Assembly (NCBI GenBank): GCA_934045075.1
Contig: OW203740.1
Span: 14,980,346 to 15,044,345 of the forward strand
Direction of reading: 5' to 3'
From: Yponomeuta sedellus
Lineage: Eukaryota > Arthropoda > Insecta > Lepidoptera > Yponomeutidae
Length of the DNA stretch: 64,000 nt
Part shown: in pieces, positions 20,263 through 30,255 of the stretch
How positions within the stretch are numbered: the stretch's first letter is position 1
Layout: every line of letters begins with the position of its first letter
The notes under the pieces: generated by a model
What the model was told of the DNA's origin: nothing
Database searches by the model: none
Seen by the model: the letters and a program-made list of their open reading frames with translations, nothing else
Position numbers and translations under genes: made by a program

Positions 20263-20575
20263 ACGGCCTCGGTGGCGCAGCGGTTTGGCACGCTGACTGT
20301 AAAACCGAAGGTCTCGGGTTCGATCCCCGGCCGGGGCTAGGAAACGAACTTTTCTAGTTCGTTTCCTAGTCTCGGGTCTTGGATGTTATCTATGTATTTA
20401 TTGTATTAAATCTATCGTCTACTTAGCACCTATAACACAAGTCATTTAGTTGTACCATAGACCAAAAAGGTTTTTGTTTGGTCTATGGTTGTACTTGGTT
20501 GGGCTAACGAGATCTGCGTAATATGTCCATGAATATTTATTTATATTTTTTTATTATTTTATTTATTTATTTCTA
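20263..20575 (+). mobile_element. SINE-B, full length, with two internal hairpins
   Basis: tRNA-derived head GCCTCGGTGGCGCAGCGG with B box GGTTCGATCCC at 20317-20327. The body GTCTTGGATGTTATCTATG follows, then the end GCTAACGAGATCTGCG. Two hairpins absent from the sister copies (31529-31745, 45587-45825) interrupt it: 20337-20369 (14-bp arms) and 20454-20489 (13-bp arms). Confidence 0.85.
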
Positions 20576-20589
20576 TAAGTATTTTTACT

Positions 20590-20960
20590 AACACCACTCA
20601 TTTTCACTCACTAACTCTGAAGGAAAAAATCGTAAGGAAAGCTGACTGCCTGAGATGTTCAAACACCTCAGCGCTTTAAATAGCTAATACGCGGTGGTAG
20701 GTAATAGGGGGCGGTGGTCTGCAGCGATCCCTGCAGTACAATTCCACCGAACTGCGAACCCCAACCCGCATGCCCAGCGTGGGGATTATAGGCATTACCC
20801 CCTAATGACGGCACAACCTTGCGCTATAATGGCGCTCATTAGGGGAGGGCTATGTCCAGCAGTGGACTAATACAGCCTGAAGAAGAAGGAAGGAACGCGT
20901 GGTACTAAGCCCTTACTCTCTCTCTGAGCTAAGGCCGGTGTTCCGCAGTGAGACGAATAT
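20590..20960 (+). mobile_element. SINE-D1 interrupted by SINE-G
   Basis: D1 core at 20590-20707 (CTCTGAAGGAAAAAATCGTA, CACCTCAGCGCTTTAAATAG), interrupted by SINE-G, resuming at about 20891 (ACTAAGCCCTTACTCTC, GGCCGGTGTTCCGCAGTGAG). ACGCGGTGGTA / ACGCGTGGTA around the insert is a probable, slightly imperfect target duplication. Confidence 0.7.
20708..20889 (+). mobile_element. SINE-G (RTE-type tail, GAA repeat)
   Basis: Contains AACCCGCATGCCCAGCGTGG and GGCATTACCCCCTAATGACG. The tail GCGCTCATTAGGGGAGGG - CCAGCAGTGGAC - GCCTGAAGAAG is identical in kind to the LINE ends at 27461-27589 and 62701-62926. Confidence 0.75.
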
Positions 20961-21171
20961 ACTCGTAGGCTATAAAAATTTATATATATGGGCAACAATC
21001 AGCGAGTCCCTTACGCTGATTGGCAAATCCTTTCATCACGATGGATGCAATGGCATCCACGCTAAGAAGAAGATAAAAAATACGGTGATGAGATCAACCA
21101 TTTGTGTGTCCCCACTGCACTGAAGGGGCACGGGTCTCTTCCTGCAGCGAAGGAAGGTTAGGCCGTACTCC

Positions 21172-21293
21172 GGGCACTACCCGCACTACTATCCACATTA
21201 CCCAAGGTTAGCTGGAAGAAAATACTCATTAGTATTAAGCTCGCCTTTGTACAAATATGCTTATTGTGCAATAAAGAATTTTCTAATCTAATC
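21172..21293 (+). mobile_element. LINE 3' end (family Q), 122 bp, with TSD
   Basis: GTTAGCTGGAAGAAAATAC and AAGCTCGCCTTTGTACAAAT then AATAAAGAATTTTCTAATCT. TACTCC flanks it at 21166-21171 and 21294-21299. Extreme 5' truncation of the family also present at 35283-35609 and 44160-44245. Confidence 0.75.
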
Positions 21294-21559
21294 TACTCCA
21301 CCACGGGGGCCAAGTCCGGGTTGGTGGAGGATTTTAAGGCAGTGGCGGGCCTTACTGTCAGAAGTTATCAAGCCCATAAGGCCTCTGACATGGCTTAGCG
21401 ACTGCCATTACATGACAGCCGGCACCAACGGATTAACGTGCCTTGCGACACACGGAAGCGCTCGGAAAAAATGCCACTAGCGGTAGTCACAGGATGGTCA
21501 TCCATCCAGCACCTGACCGCGCCTGTTGTTGCTTAACCTTGAGTTATTAATGAGTTAAG

Positions 21560-21783
21560 TACATTTATTTAAGTAATTAAATAAATTTAAATAATCTTGA
21601 GTACTCTTTTTATTGAAATATACACTTAATAAATAAAAATATTTACATTTTACTTGAATCTCATGAAATTGTATTAAATTGGTTAAAAATTGTAAAGATT
21701 TTGATTTAATAAGTGTGTATTTCGTTAAAAAGACGTACATATCAAGATGATTACATTTTTAAAAACCTAAACAAATGTACTAT
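21560..21783. mobile_element. AT-rich MITE-like insertion
   Basis: Ends AGTACATTTATTTAAG (left) and, reverse-complemented, AGTACATTTGTTTAGG (right), with ATGAGT on both outer sides as a possible target duplication. No coding content; superfamily unclear. Confidence 0.55.
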
Positions 21784-21834
21784 GAGTGATTGATTCCAAT
21801 CACTCCATTCCACTATGCCACGAGAGACCTCTTG

Positions 21835-21883
21835 ATCAGCATTAATCGATTGAACCTCTTGACGTCAATCGATTAATGCTGAT
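21835..21883. repeat. Hairpin, 19-bp perfect arms
   Basis: ATCAGCATTAATCGATTGA (21835-21853) pairs exactly with 21865-21883; 11-nt loop. CCTCTTGA occurs both before the left arm and within the loop. Confidence 0.85.
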
Positions 21884-22464
21884 GTTTCAATACTTTTATT
21901 CTAGTCTCAATACCTTAGAATAAGTAATATTGTATTAGTATAGACCCTAGTAGTAACTCTGTTCGATAAATAAATTATTTTTTATCAACTCCTCGGTCTT
22001 CAAAACTTAATTAGCGCTTCAATAGGAAATGTTACCAATACAAAGTTCAGTAGGCGAGCGTACGGACCAGAGGGTCAGCCGATGTCAGCAGTAGCTAGTG
22101 CAATCGCAAACCTATTTGCCGTTTCAAGTCGGCCGGAGTGTTTTTAGAAACGGTATTTTTAGCAATTTCAATGTAGCTACGCTGCAGCGTGCAACATTCG
22201 AATAGAGAGGAGCTTTTCAAAATGTTTGCGTTTTTATATTGACCAAATTGGGTTTCTGCGCCTCTATTCGCTAATGAAATTGGCCGTAGTGGTCTAAACG
22301 TTTGCCCGAAAGACCGCTGACAAAAAGCAACGCAGAAAGAAGAGGAGAGGAGGAAATCGAAGGATTCCTGAAATGGCAAATAACAAGATACGTTGCATTC
22401 AGACATGGGTGGAAATATTTTACATATCTAACTTATCATCATCAGAAACTTTAACAAATGTGAC
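21884..22464. other. Unassigned, moderately GC-rich 22.03-22.40 kb
   Basis: No repeat match inside the window. Short frames exist on both strands, none recognisable; a conserved non-coding element is possible. Confidence 0.35.
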
Positions 22465-22600
22465 ATCTATTTTTAGAACCTAGGATCAACAATCTAGGAC
22501 TCTACACTCAATTTTATTATGAATCGAATCGATTTCCGATAATTAACAAAACTGCTTTAAAGTTCTAGATTCTTAGCCGTAGGTTCTTGTCAGTAGGTTC
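22465..22600. mobile_element. MITE-H copy 1
   Basis: Starts TTTTTAGAACCTAGGATC and ends in the complement GTAGGTTCTA. A related copy at 46790-46925 shares GAACCTAGGATCTA, ATCGCTTTAAAG-CTAGAT and TCAGT-GGTTCTA. Inverted GAACC ends suggest a non-autonomous DNA element. Confidence 0.5.
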
Positions 22601-22859
22601 TAAGCAGTGCTATTAATATAGTAAGCTTTATGATGTGAACTTTTTCTTAAGACGCGTTATAAAAGGAGATATGTTGTTTTTTTCATCAACAGCACATTAC
22701 AACATTTTGTATCGTATTATTATTATTGTAAAACAAATTTGGGAATAGCCTTGCACCTCACAGCACAGAGACTCCTAGTATAGGGCCCAGTAACCCAATT
22801 TTTTTAATTTGTAACCCTGTTTTAGAATTTAAAAAAACATTTTCATTTAGAATAGAATA

Positions 22860-23160
22860 GAAAAGGTTTATTCCAAAGACAAGACACACACAACACGACA
22901 AGAAAAGTACAGTAAAAGCATGGTGCTCACAGTAAAACTACGTTTTGTGAGTTAAAATTAAACATGAATATAAAACATTATTACAAACTTACTTATAACT
23001 AGAAAAGTAGATAAATGAAACGAAGTTTAGTTTAAAGTGGGTATGACGATGTGTGTCATGGCTTTAAAAAAGGAGTCTGAACTCAGCATGTGTTACGGCT
23101 AAGACCCGTAACGCTGGTCTTCCGCCAGACCCTAAGTGAGGTCACGAGCATCATTAATAA
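22860..23160 (-). mobile_element. Probable LINE 3' UTR end
   Basis: Minus strand ends GGAATAAACCTTTTCTATTC followed by TATTCT repeats, a polyadenylation-like tail. The body lacks a recognisable coding region. Confidence 0.4.
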
Positions 23161-23849
23161 TGGAAAAATTATGTAATGTATGTATATTATATTTATACAT
23201 ATAATATTTATACATCTATTGCAGATAGATTTTTGCAGCGTTTTTTGAGCATTTACGCTCGTGGCTAAAAAGGCTTATGCGTACGCGGCAGGCGTCTACT
23301 GGTCGGAGTTACAGGCCTGTGCAGTGTAAATTAAAGTAAGAAGTATTTAAAAACCATACCAGAGATAGGACATATTGTTTCCGCATGGTACAGAACAGAA
23401 AATATTGAAACAAGGTAAAAAATACAGCATAATCATGTGACTAATCGTAAGACTAATCGTGTGCATCCCACTTCGCGCGTTTATCAGCCAGATGCAGGCA
23501 CCAGCCTTCTGGCCACTTTGACCCGCCTAGACGGCTAGTCAAATATGGAGGTTTATTAACCCTGCGTTTTCCCTAGTGGCTACGAGTCCAATGTGCAGTT
23601 TGGCGGAGGCGGCGGCAGCTGAGATGCAATATTAATCTAGCTATTACCCAATAGGACAAGATTAACTGTTGTCAATTAGGACTGTCTGTGGCGTGCAGAC
23701 AAACGTCAACCGATGATTTATGAATCAAAATAGCATTATAATGTAGCAGGCACTAATAAAAGAGAATCGGATAGACTATCCATTAGAACCGTTCTAAATG
23801 CGGTTAATAACATCGTGCAGTCATTACTAACTAGTACTTCCCAGTCATT
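23161..23849. other. Unassigned; GC-rich 23.5-23.66 kb
   Basis: Contains GGCGGAGGCGGCGGCAGCTG near 23603 within otherwise AT-rich sequence; possible regulatory element, no gene seen. Confidence 0.35.
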
Positions 23850-24455
23850 ATTAACTATCAAACTTTTATAAAAAGAGCGATCAGATTCATCTATAAGCTA
23901 GGCAGTAGACATTCGTTAAGAGGATTCTTTAAAGAAACAAACATCCTGACAGTTGCCAGCCAGTATATCTATGAAAATATTATGTATGTCAGGAAAAATA
24001 TTAGCAACTTTAAAACTGCAGGTAGCCAACACAATGTAAATACTAGAAATAAAAATAAACTTTTGGATCCAAGATTTAGGCTGGCAAAGGTTAATACATC
24101 CTTAATGGGGCATTGTATACGCTTCTACAATAAAATCCCTGAAGATATATCAAGTTTGACTGAAGCGCGGTTCAAAAAATGTGTAAAGTACACTTTGTGC
24201 CAAAAGAGCAACTATAATATTAAGGATTATTTAGATGACAATGATGTCTGGAATTCAAACATGTAAAATGCATGAGTTTTGTAAAATTTGTGTAAACTCT
24301 GTTAATTAAGGAATTTGAAAGGACTAAGTTTGTAGTTTTAAGTCCATTTTTTCTATCTATATTTTGAAATAGACACCTAGTTTGACTTATAACGTTCATT
24401 ATGCCACAGTATCAGCGCTACTTTGAATAAAACCTTTTCATTTCATCATACTTTT
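23850..24455 (+). pseudogene. CR1-like LINE, C-terminal fragment with 3' UTR
   Basis: Open frame from about 23856 to the stop at 24264-24266. It reads KRAIRFIYKLGSRHSLRGFF, KETNILTVASQYIYENIMYV, NTRNKNKLLDPRFRLAK, CIRFYNKIPEDI, FKKCVKYTLC: the C-terminal domain that follows RT in CR1/Daphne-type LINEs. The 3' UTR runs to AATAAAACCTTTTCATTTC near 24450. 5'-truncated, so inactive. A decayed relative lies at 30160-30255. Confidence 0.78.
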
Positions 24456-25272
24456 TACTGATCACTTAAATATTATATAATAGACAACTTCTTTTATATT
24501 AGACAGAAAAACACAATCCCATAAACCAATCCAAAGCCGCTGTCTAAAATAGTCTATTTTGCGGCGGAGATTTGACAAAGAAAAAGACAAAAATCAAATA
24601 AACATTTCCTCTGATGCACTTAAGAAGTCGTGGAATCGTGTTTTTATAAATAAGTCTGTTAATGTTTAAAAACATTGACATTGTTTTAATGTTGAGGTTG
24701 TTAGCCAATTTAACCAGTAGGCACTGCACATAAAATACTGGCTACTATTCAGTTGAAAATGAAATTATTCAAATCGACTTGACAACGCATACGTAAACTT
24801 CATTTGGAAAACTGCTCAGAAACAGTTCGCCTAATTGTAAATTCGCCCAAAGTTGTCCTGAGTGAGCGGAATTCGTTAGAATCCATTTAATTAGAGTTAT
24901 TGTTGCTCTTAGACGAGTCCGTCTTGCCATTTCGATCACGTACAACACAGTCCTATCTCGCTAAGAAAATGCTAAACTCCTTTTTCGAAACAGAAACCGC
25001 TTTTGCCAAACCAATCAAATTGCCACTTAAGTTGGCCGCCGACGGAATTAAATATTAATCCAAGTGAATAAACAGAACTAAACTGATAAAGGATTATTTC
25101 TTTGTTTCAGACTGAATTCACTGGCCTTCCATCAACTACCAGTTGTTATCGCAACTCTTTTCGTAAAGAGATTAATTACATTAAATGTCAGTTTCCGTAC
25201 GTTAACAAGCATAGAAAGTTTAGAAAAAGAAATAAAGATATTTTTTTAAAAAAACTATGGCTACAACACTAA
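24456..25272. other. Unassigned spacer upstream of GC-rich block
   Basis: No repeat recognised. It could hold regulatory sequence for the GC-rich block at 25.3 kb. TTTCCGTACGTTAA near 25190 recurs near 25770, on the other side of that block. Confidence 0.35.
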
Positions 25273-25339
25273 CTAAAGCCGAAAGAAAAGAAAGTTTTTG
25301 AAATCCGAACGCGAAAATATTTTTTTCGAAAAACTACAG

Positions 25340-25574
25340 TCGCGCGGTCGCCGCCGCGAGGTGCGGTGGTGGCTTGCAGCCGCCGCTGGTGGTTGCTGGC
25401 GGGCGCCGGCGCGGTTGGTGCGCAGCGGAGTCCGCTGGGCTGGGCCATGGGCGGAACCCAAAGGCTCGCTGCAGTGGCAGCTGTCTCGCACGGACGCCAC
25501 TACTACAACTTGACGCGGCCAGACGTTACGCAGACGGAGACAGCGCAGTACAGCGTTAATGTGTTCTTTATCAG
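25340..25574 (+). other. Candidate host exon (GC-rich, open frame)
   Basis: A GC-rich block in AT-rich surroundings. One plus-strand frame is open from 25273 to a CAG|GTTTGT donor-like site at 25574/25575; the first in-frame ATG is 25447 (MGGTQRLAAVAAVSHG, HYYNLTRPDVTQTETAQYSV, NVFFI). A possible acceptor ACTACAG ends at 25339, so it may be internal rather than first. The exon would end with two spare bases, the phase required by the candidate exon at 41395. Not recognised as any known protein. Equally it may be a non-coding CpG-rich first exon. Confidence 0.3.
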
Positions 25575-25800
25575 GTTTGTATCCCATTGGATTCCGCTTT
25601 CTATAAGAGTAGTGACTCAAAATGCAGTGAGTGGGTTAAGTCTAGATGAATTAGTAGAGACAAGGAATTAGTTGTCGTTTTTGTCCTTGCGTGATCAGTA
25701 TAAATTAATAACTATTTATTGCACCCCGTAACCTCCCCGTTCCTGGGTGCAAAGTCCATTAAATTCCAGTTTCCGTACGTTAAAAAGCTGTTAACAGTAT

Positions 25801-25834
25801 AATTTTTTTACGTACTTAAGTACGTAAAAAAATT
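25801..25834. repeat. 34-bp perfect palindrome, no loop
   Basis: AATTTTTTTACGTACTT followed directly by its exact reverse complement. A loopless perfect palindrome of this length can extrude as a cruciform. Confidence 0.9.
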
Positions 25835-25902
25835 ACATACAAAAAACGACAGGCCAAAATCACAGAAATTTTCAGGTTTATCGTTTATGTGTGATTTTCG
25901 GA

Positions 25903-26055
25903 GTACTCTCTATACAATATACTTAACAGCAGTATTGTATAGAGAGTACAATACAATACTGCTGTTAAGGAGAGTACAATACAATAATGGTTAACTTAAT
26001 AGTAACGGTTAATAGTTACTATTAAGTTAACCATTAATAGTAACTATTAACCGTT
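25903..26055. repeat. Chain of overlapping inverted repeats
   Basis: Four perfect inverted pairs interlock: 25903-25919/25933-25949, 25922-25940/25951-25969, 25986-26006/26015-26035 and 26004-26023/26036-26055. The right part of one pair supplies the left part of the next, plus a direct repeat GAGAGTACAATACAATA. This is the pattern expected from successive back-and-forth template switches. Confidence 0.88.
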
Positions 26056-26999
26056 GTTTTATATATGCACTTTGGCAGCTTTGAACCATTAACCGAGTGT
26101 TAACGTTAGCGGGGACGGGGTAACAATGGCAGTACCTTTCTAAATGACACAACCAATGCAAATCGATTCGGCGACTTACCTAGGGAAACTAAGCTCAGTA
26201 CCCGGATCGCTCTGTCAAAGAACGGAAAAGCGACCTAAATTCCTTTTAGGTAAGCTAGTTTTGCCGGTCGCAGTTGCGTGGTGTATGCGGCGCGTGCCCA
26301 AATAGAATTATAAATCCACCAAATCCTAGTTCCATGAAGTAAAATCAATCTCCTATTCCACGCTCGTGGCCAGTAATAAAACAGTGCATCATAGAGAGCA
26401 GATCATAACAGTTTTATGTTGATTAAAGCTTGTCAGCGCGGTGGCCGGTTTACTGCAAGACAGCTGCAGTGTCCACAAGTTTATAGCTCCATCCAAACAT
26501 TGATCTGGTCACGTAGTATCAGTATGGCTTCCTAGTGAATAGAATTGTTGAACTGTGAACAGACGTTTTAACAGAGAACCTAAAACATTTGGTAAGGGAC
26601 TAGCTTGGTCCCTTAGATTTTTGGAATAGGCTAAGTACAACATTACAATACCGGTATAAAATAACGACATTGAAGTTTTCAGTTCTTAAAGGTACCATAT
26701 TTTTGCGATCCATACATTTTGCGGGTTTGACGAAATATAATACATAATTAAAAAGTTTAAAGCTTGGTGTAAAAAGATCTAAGTTCAAAGCCCAAATATG
26801 TGACTATAGCAAAGTGTCGATTTCGAGCAGTCAAGTATATTCTGGAATCCTAATCAGTTTTAACGGTTACTTTTAATCTCAATTAACTTTATTATATTAA
26901 AAAATATCTGGGCCGCAAACTTCACACTGCCTCAGAAAAAAATGTTTCCATGATATTTTTTTTAATTTACTATAGTTATTCTGCTGTTCGGAGCGGATT
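26056..26999. other. Unassigned spacer
   Basis: No gene or window-wide repeat. A short GC-rich part near 26270-26300 stands out slightly. Confidence 0.4.
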
Positions 27000-27075
27000 C
27001 ATATCGAAAAAATATGAATGGTGGAGAGATTTTCTCGGAGAGAAGGTCCGTGCCCTGCAGTAGGAAGTTTAAAGG
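27000..27075 (+). mobile_element. SINE-D1 tail scrap
   Basis: TCTCGGAGAGAAGGTCCGTG and CCCTGCAGTAGGAAGTTTAA, the D1 3' end. Confidence 0.5.
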
Positions 27076-27460
27076 CTCCTTAATATGCGAAAAGTTTCGC
27101 TGTAAAACTCCCCAGGGAAGGATTGTCGCGAACTGTTTGATAGCGTTTCTAATGGCCGTCGTTACGACTGAGATTACTTTAGTTGAATGACCGCGTTTGG
27201 CAATAAAAAGTGAGGTCCTCATCATGCGCTTGGAACTTATGCATGCAAGTCATGCGGCATGATTTATATAATAATGAAAAAGACTTTTATTAAAAGCCCT
27301 ACAAGAAGTGACAGTTTATTCATGAGATTTTTGAAGTGAACACTTCTTTAGGTGGTCTTTCTCTGATCAGCGATTGAATATACGTAACTTAGAAAACAAA
27401 GTCATTGGTCACGAAATCTCAGGTATGTACCAATGACAATGTTTTAAGTTAAGTACATTT
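27076..27460. other. Unassigned spacer
   Basis: Small scraps resembling SINE-D head-side flank (AAAACAAAGTCATTGG) near 27390; otherwise nothing. Confidence 0.35.
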
Positions 27461-27589
27461 GACGATCTGCGAAAAACTGCCGGCAGATGCTGGATGCGGA
27501 AAGCTGAAGACAGGGCGCTATGGCGCTCATTAGGGGAGGGCTAAGTCCAGCAGTGGACTACATAATATAGCCTGAAGAAGAAGAAGAAG
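27461..27589 (+). pseudogene. RTE-type LINE 3' end with GAA tail
   Basis: Frame reads DDLRKTAGRCWMRKAEDRAL, WRSLGEG-stop, then CCAGCAGTGGACTAC and GCCTGAAGAAGAAGAAG. This is the protein C-terminus plus tail of an RTE-type LINE; the same end occurs at 62701-62926 and supplies the tail of SINE-G. Confidence 0.7.
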
Positions 27590-27599
27590 TAGGTACATT

Positions 27600-27700
27600 T
27601 GTGATGTTGTAGTCGCAATACCACTCGCTAATTATGAAGGGGAACATCGTGAGGTATTTATTTACTTACCTCAGCGCTTGTTACGTAAAATGACCCAACA
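27600..27700 (+). mobile_element. SINE-D core fragment
   Basis: GATGTTGTAGTCGCAATACC then CTCGCTAATTATGAAGGGG and ACATCGTGAGG: core of SINE-D. Confidence 0.5.
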
Positions 27701-28654
27701 GTGAGGCTAACCGCGGAAATCGCATGTTTCGAACTTCGGAATTCTGCTGCTGCACTACTACCGCTTCTGTATTAACGAATAATGTCTTAGTTAGTTTTTT
27801 TATTATAATTTATCTTGGACTTACTTAAATATTTTGATTTGATTGAATGAAATTTGATGTGACATTGTGTGATAGTTTATTTCTATATTGCATGATTTTA
27901 ATTATGTTTTTAAATTTTAAATATTTTTACGCCTCAAATGGCAAAACATGCTGGACTTTCTCAACAATGACAACAACTTTATACTCATGTTATTCTAATA
28001 AAATCCTTTATTCTTTATTCTAGTAAGTTTAGCTGTCTTTGTCACTACTTTGTCACTACATAATAGTGACGGAACACAGTCCCCCTGGCCGGAACTTCTG
28101 TAACTTCTGCCTTCTTTCTGTAACACGTATAAATAGGAATAACAACGGTGCGCAAACAACCGATAATCTGCACAAATCTATCTTCGGCACTCTTTGCGTA
28201 ATAATTTTAGAGCTAACGTGTCGTTTGTCGCGGGAAACGGCGAATTGTCGCGCGAGATAAGTTCTTTATGGCTTTATGGCCATTTACGCAATTGCCGTCT
28301 GGTTTTTACACGACCAACTGCCCGAACAAAAAACGGAGTGTAATGTTTTTAGGCCTGACTTGTGTTTGTTGGTCTGTTAGTTTACTACTGACCAGTAGGT
28401 TAGAAAATTTCTAGAAGCAGTAGATTAACACAATTTTACTTTAAATATATTACCAAGTTGTTAATCTACTGTCAACAGTTGACAATGGTTTTTCTGTCTG
28501 AACTTTGGTCAATTGAAAGCTTGAAAGTACGGGAAACAGGTGGTGAAACTTTGAAATGCTTAAGCCAATTTAGCAGTGCGTAGTGTTGTCAGAATACTTA
28601 TTATTTAACCTGGCAGTCGTTTTTTTTGTTTTTATGATAAAGTCTTTGTGAATT
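27701..28654. other. Unassigned spacer
   Basis: Unique-looking; 28130-28330 is less AT-rich with CGTATAAATAGGAATA at its start, possibly regulatory. No coding frame with an ATG of useful length. Confidence 0.35.
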
Positions 28655-28745
28655 TAGACGAAGCGGAAGAGGTTTGTTATCGTGGCAAGTGGTATAATTC
28701 TGGGCTCTACCCCTCCAGGATAGAGAGGTAGGCTTATGTATATTG
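28655..28745 (+). pseudogene. Element-T LINE end, decayed
   Basis: GAATTTAGACGAAGCGGAAG, TCGTGGCAAGTGG, CTCTACCCCTCCAGGATAG: extreme C-terminal codons of element T. Confidence 0.5.
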
Positions 28746-28848
28746 GTGTAACTTTTGCCACATCTAATTCTACTATACATACGTACTAGTAAGCATCCTA
28801 TTTTATTGATCTACGCTCCATACATTGTAAAGCGTTACGGTCAGGTTA

Positions 28849-28955
28849 TGACGTCATTAGTCCAAGTCCAATTTGTATGGCGCGTTGTCGTACCACGCGA
28901 CTAAAACGACTTTTCGACAGGTCATATAAAAAAGTCAGTCAGTATCAGTCGTAGA
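28849..28955 (+). promoter_or_regulatory. Weak promoter-like cluster
   Basis: TGACGTCA (CRE-type) at 28849-28856, TATAAAAAA at 28925-28933 and TCAGTC initiator-like motifs at 28935-28950. The TATA-to-initiator spacing is shorter than ideal and no gene follows, so this may be chance. Confidence 0.2.
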
Positions 28956-29133
28956 GAAAAGAGAAACAATGATTATTAATCTTTTAACATGGCCTCTACG
29001 ATAATACCAAAACATATTTTTGTGCAAGTTTCCCATGTGAAAAATACCAACTAAGTATGTCTAATTAACAGAGGCAGCCACGCAACACAAAGCGGCAAGA
29101 TGACTCGCGATGCTCATACAGAGATATGTATTC

Positions 29134-29354
29134 AACGGGTCTAATCGCGATTATTTATTGTGTAAAACCTTATAAATAATCTGAGTCCTTATAAATAATA
29201 AGTCTAATTTATAACAATGTATCACATAAACTTTATTATATAATTAGACCCGTTTATTATATAACTCTAGTATGAACTACAGTTATATAATTAACGGGTC
29301 TAATCGCGATTATGTACTAGGTAAACCCAAATAAATAATCGCGATTAGAACCGT
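29134..29354. mobile_element. MITE-F cluster (two overlapping inverted units)
   Basis: AACGGGTCTAAT at 29134-29145 and its complement at 29243-29254 bound a 121-bp unit. A second unit 29294-29354 has 20-bp arms (19/20) of the same terminus, CGGGTCTAATCGCGATTAT. Single-ended or diverged copies are at 49341-49385, 50850-50890 and 60672-60793. Confidence 0.65.
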
Positions 29355-29660
29355 CTAATATATGTATCAACTTTTTCTCTAGCAGATCGCTAATACGCCT
29401 GGGACAATCGCTGAATGGATTGCCATTCATCTGTCGAATCAGCCCGAGATAGATTGGACATTTCGGAAGTTTCCGCCTAGTTACGGGACTCCAGTAAGCT
29501 AGAACTTAGCTGTTAGACGATTAGGTAGGAATTGTTAAGGCTCGGTCACAGAGAAAAGACGTGCGGCGAGGGCGCTGACTTCACATTGACGGTTACCGTA
29601 ACGACACGATATCTAGTACCTATCATATATTTACAGCGATTTATCTCGCTATTGTATGAA

Positions 29661-29709
29661 ACGGTTTCACACTGGACCACAATGTAGTTGTGGTCCAGTG
29701 TGAAACCGT
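29661..29709. repeat. Hairpin, 22-bp perfect arms
   Basis: ACGGTTTCACACTGGACCAC (continuing AA) at 29661-29682 pairs exactly with 29688-29709; 5-nt loop. Confidence 0.9.
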
Positions 29710-30159
29710 GGTTTGATTTGTGACAAAATTTCGGGAAATATGTTGAAGATTACTAGCACAACTTGTGACGGTGCAAACCTCTTTACACCATTTTTATTTC
29801 TTATTCCATCTATCATTTTCAAATATTTAAATGATGTATGTCACTCATTCTTCGATTTCCCTCATTTTTCATCCACTACTACTTTACCCTTTGACCAGAT
29901 CTGACTTTTTTACCTGCTTCTCCGTTTTTATCCAGTTTTCTGTTTTAAAGTAACTATAAATCTACAAATAAAATCACACCTGAAGTCGTTCCAGAGTTTA
30001 TTTATTTATTATAAAAGTTATAAAACGTTACAAACTTACAACTTGACAGTGTATAATGCAGTCAAAATATCGCCAAAGCCCAGACTCGTGTCAATATAAT
30101 ATGAAGTCATATCATACAAACTTATTTTGTTGACTCTACATGAATCGTTGGCGAATAAT
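29710..30159. other. Unassigned spacer
   Basis: AT-rich; no gene. 29990-30060 has a generic polyadenylation-like look. Confidence 0.4.
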
Positions 30160-30255
30160 ATCATTTATTTGAGAATATTTGTAATTATGTATGGCAGGAA
30201 AATAAAGTAATTTAAAAACTGTAGCCGATAGCCAACACAATTTAAATTGATTTTA
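30160..30255 (+). pseudogene. Decayed CR1-like LINE scrap
   Basis: TATTTGAGAATATTTGTAAT, TATGGCAGGAAAATAAAG, ACTG-AGCC-ATAGCCAACAC parallels 23962-24050 of the better LINE copy. Confidence 0.5.

Larger units (their letters stand above)
21092..21815 (-). mobile_element. 5S-SINE split by two insertions
   Basis: Antisense copy in three pieces: 21092-21171, 21294-21546 and about 21783-21815. The first insert (21172-21293) is a truncated LINE end between TACTCC duplications; the second (about 21561-21780) is an AT-rich MITE-like element. The head stem AGTGATTGATTCCAATCACT survives at the far right. Confidence 0.8.
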
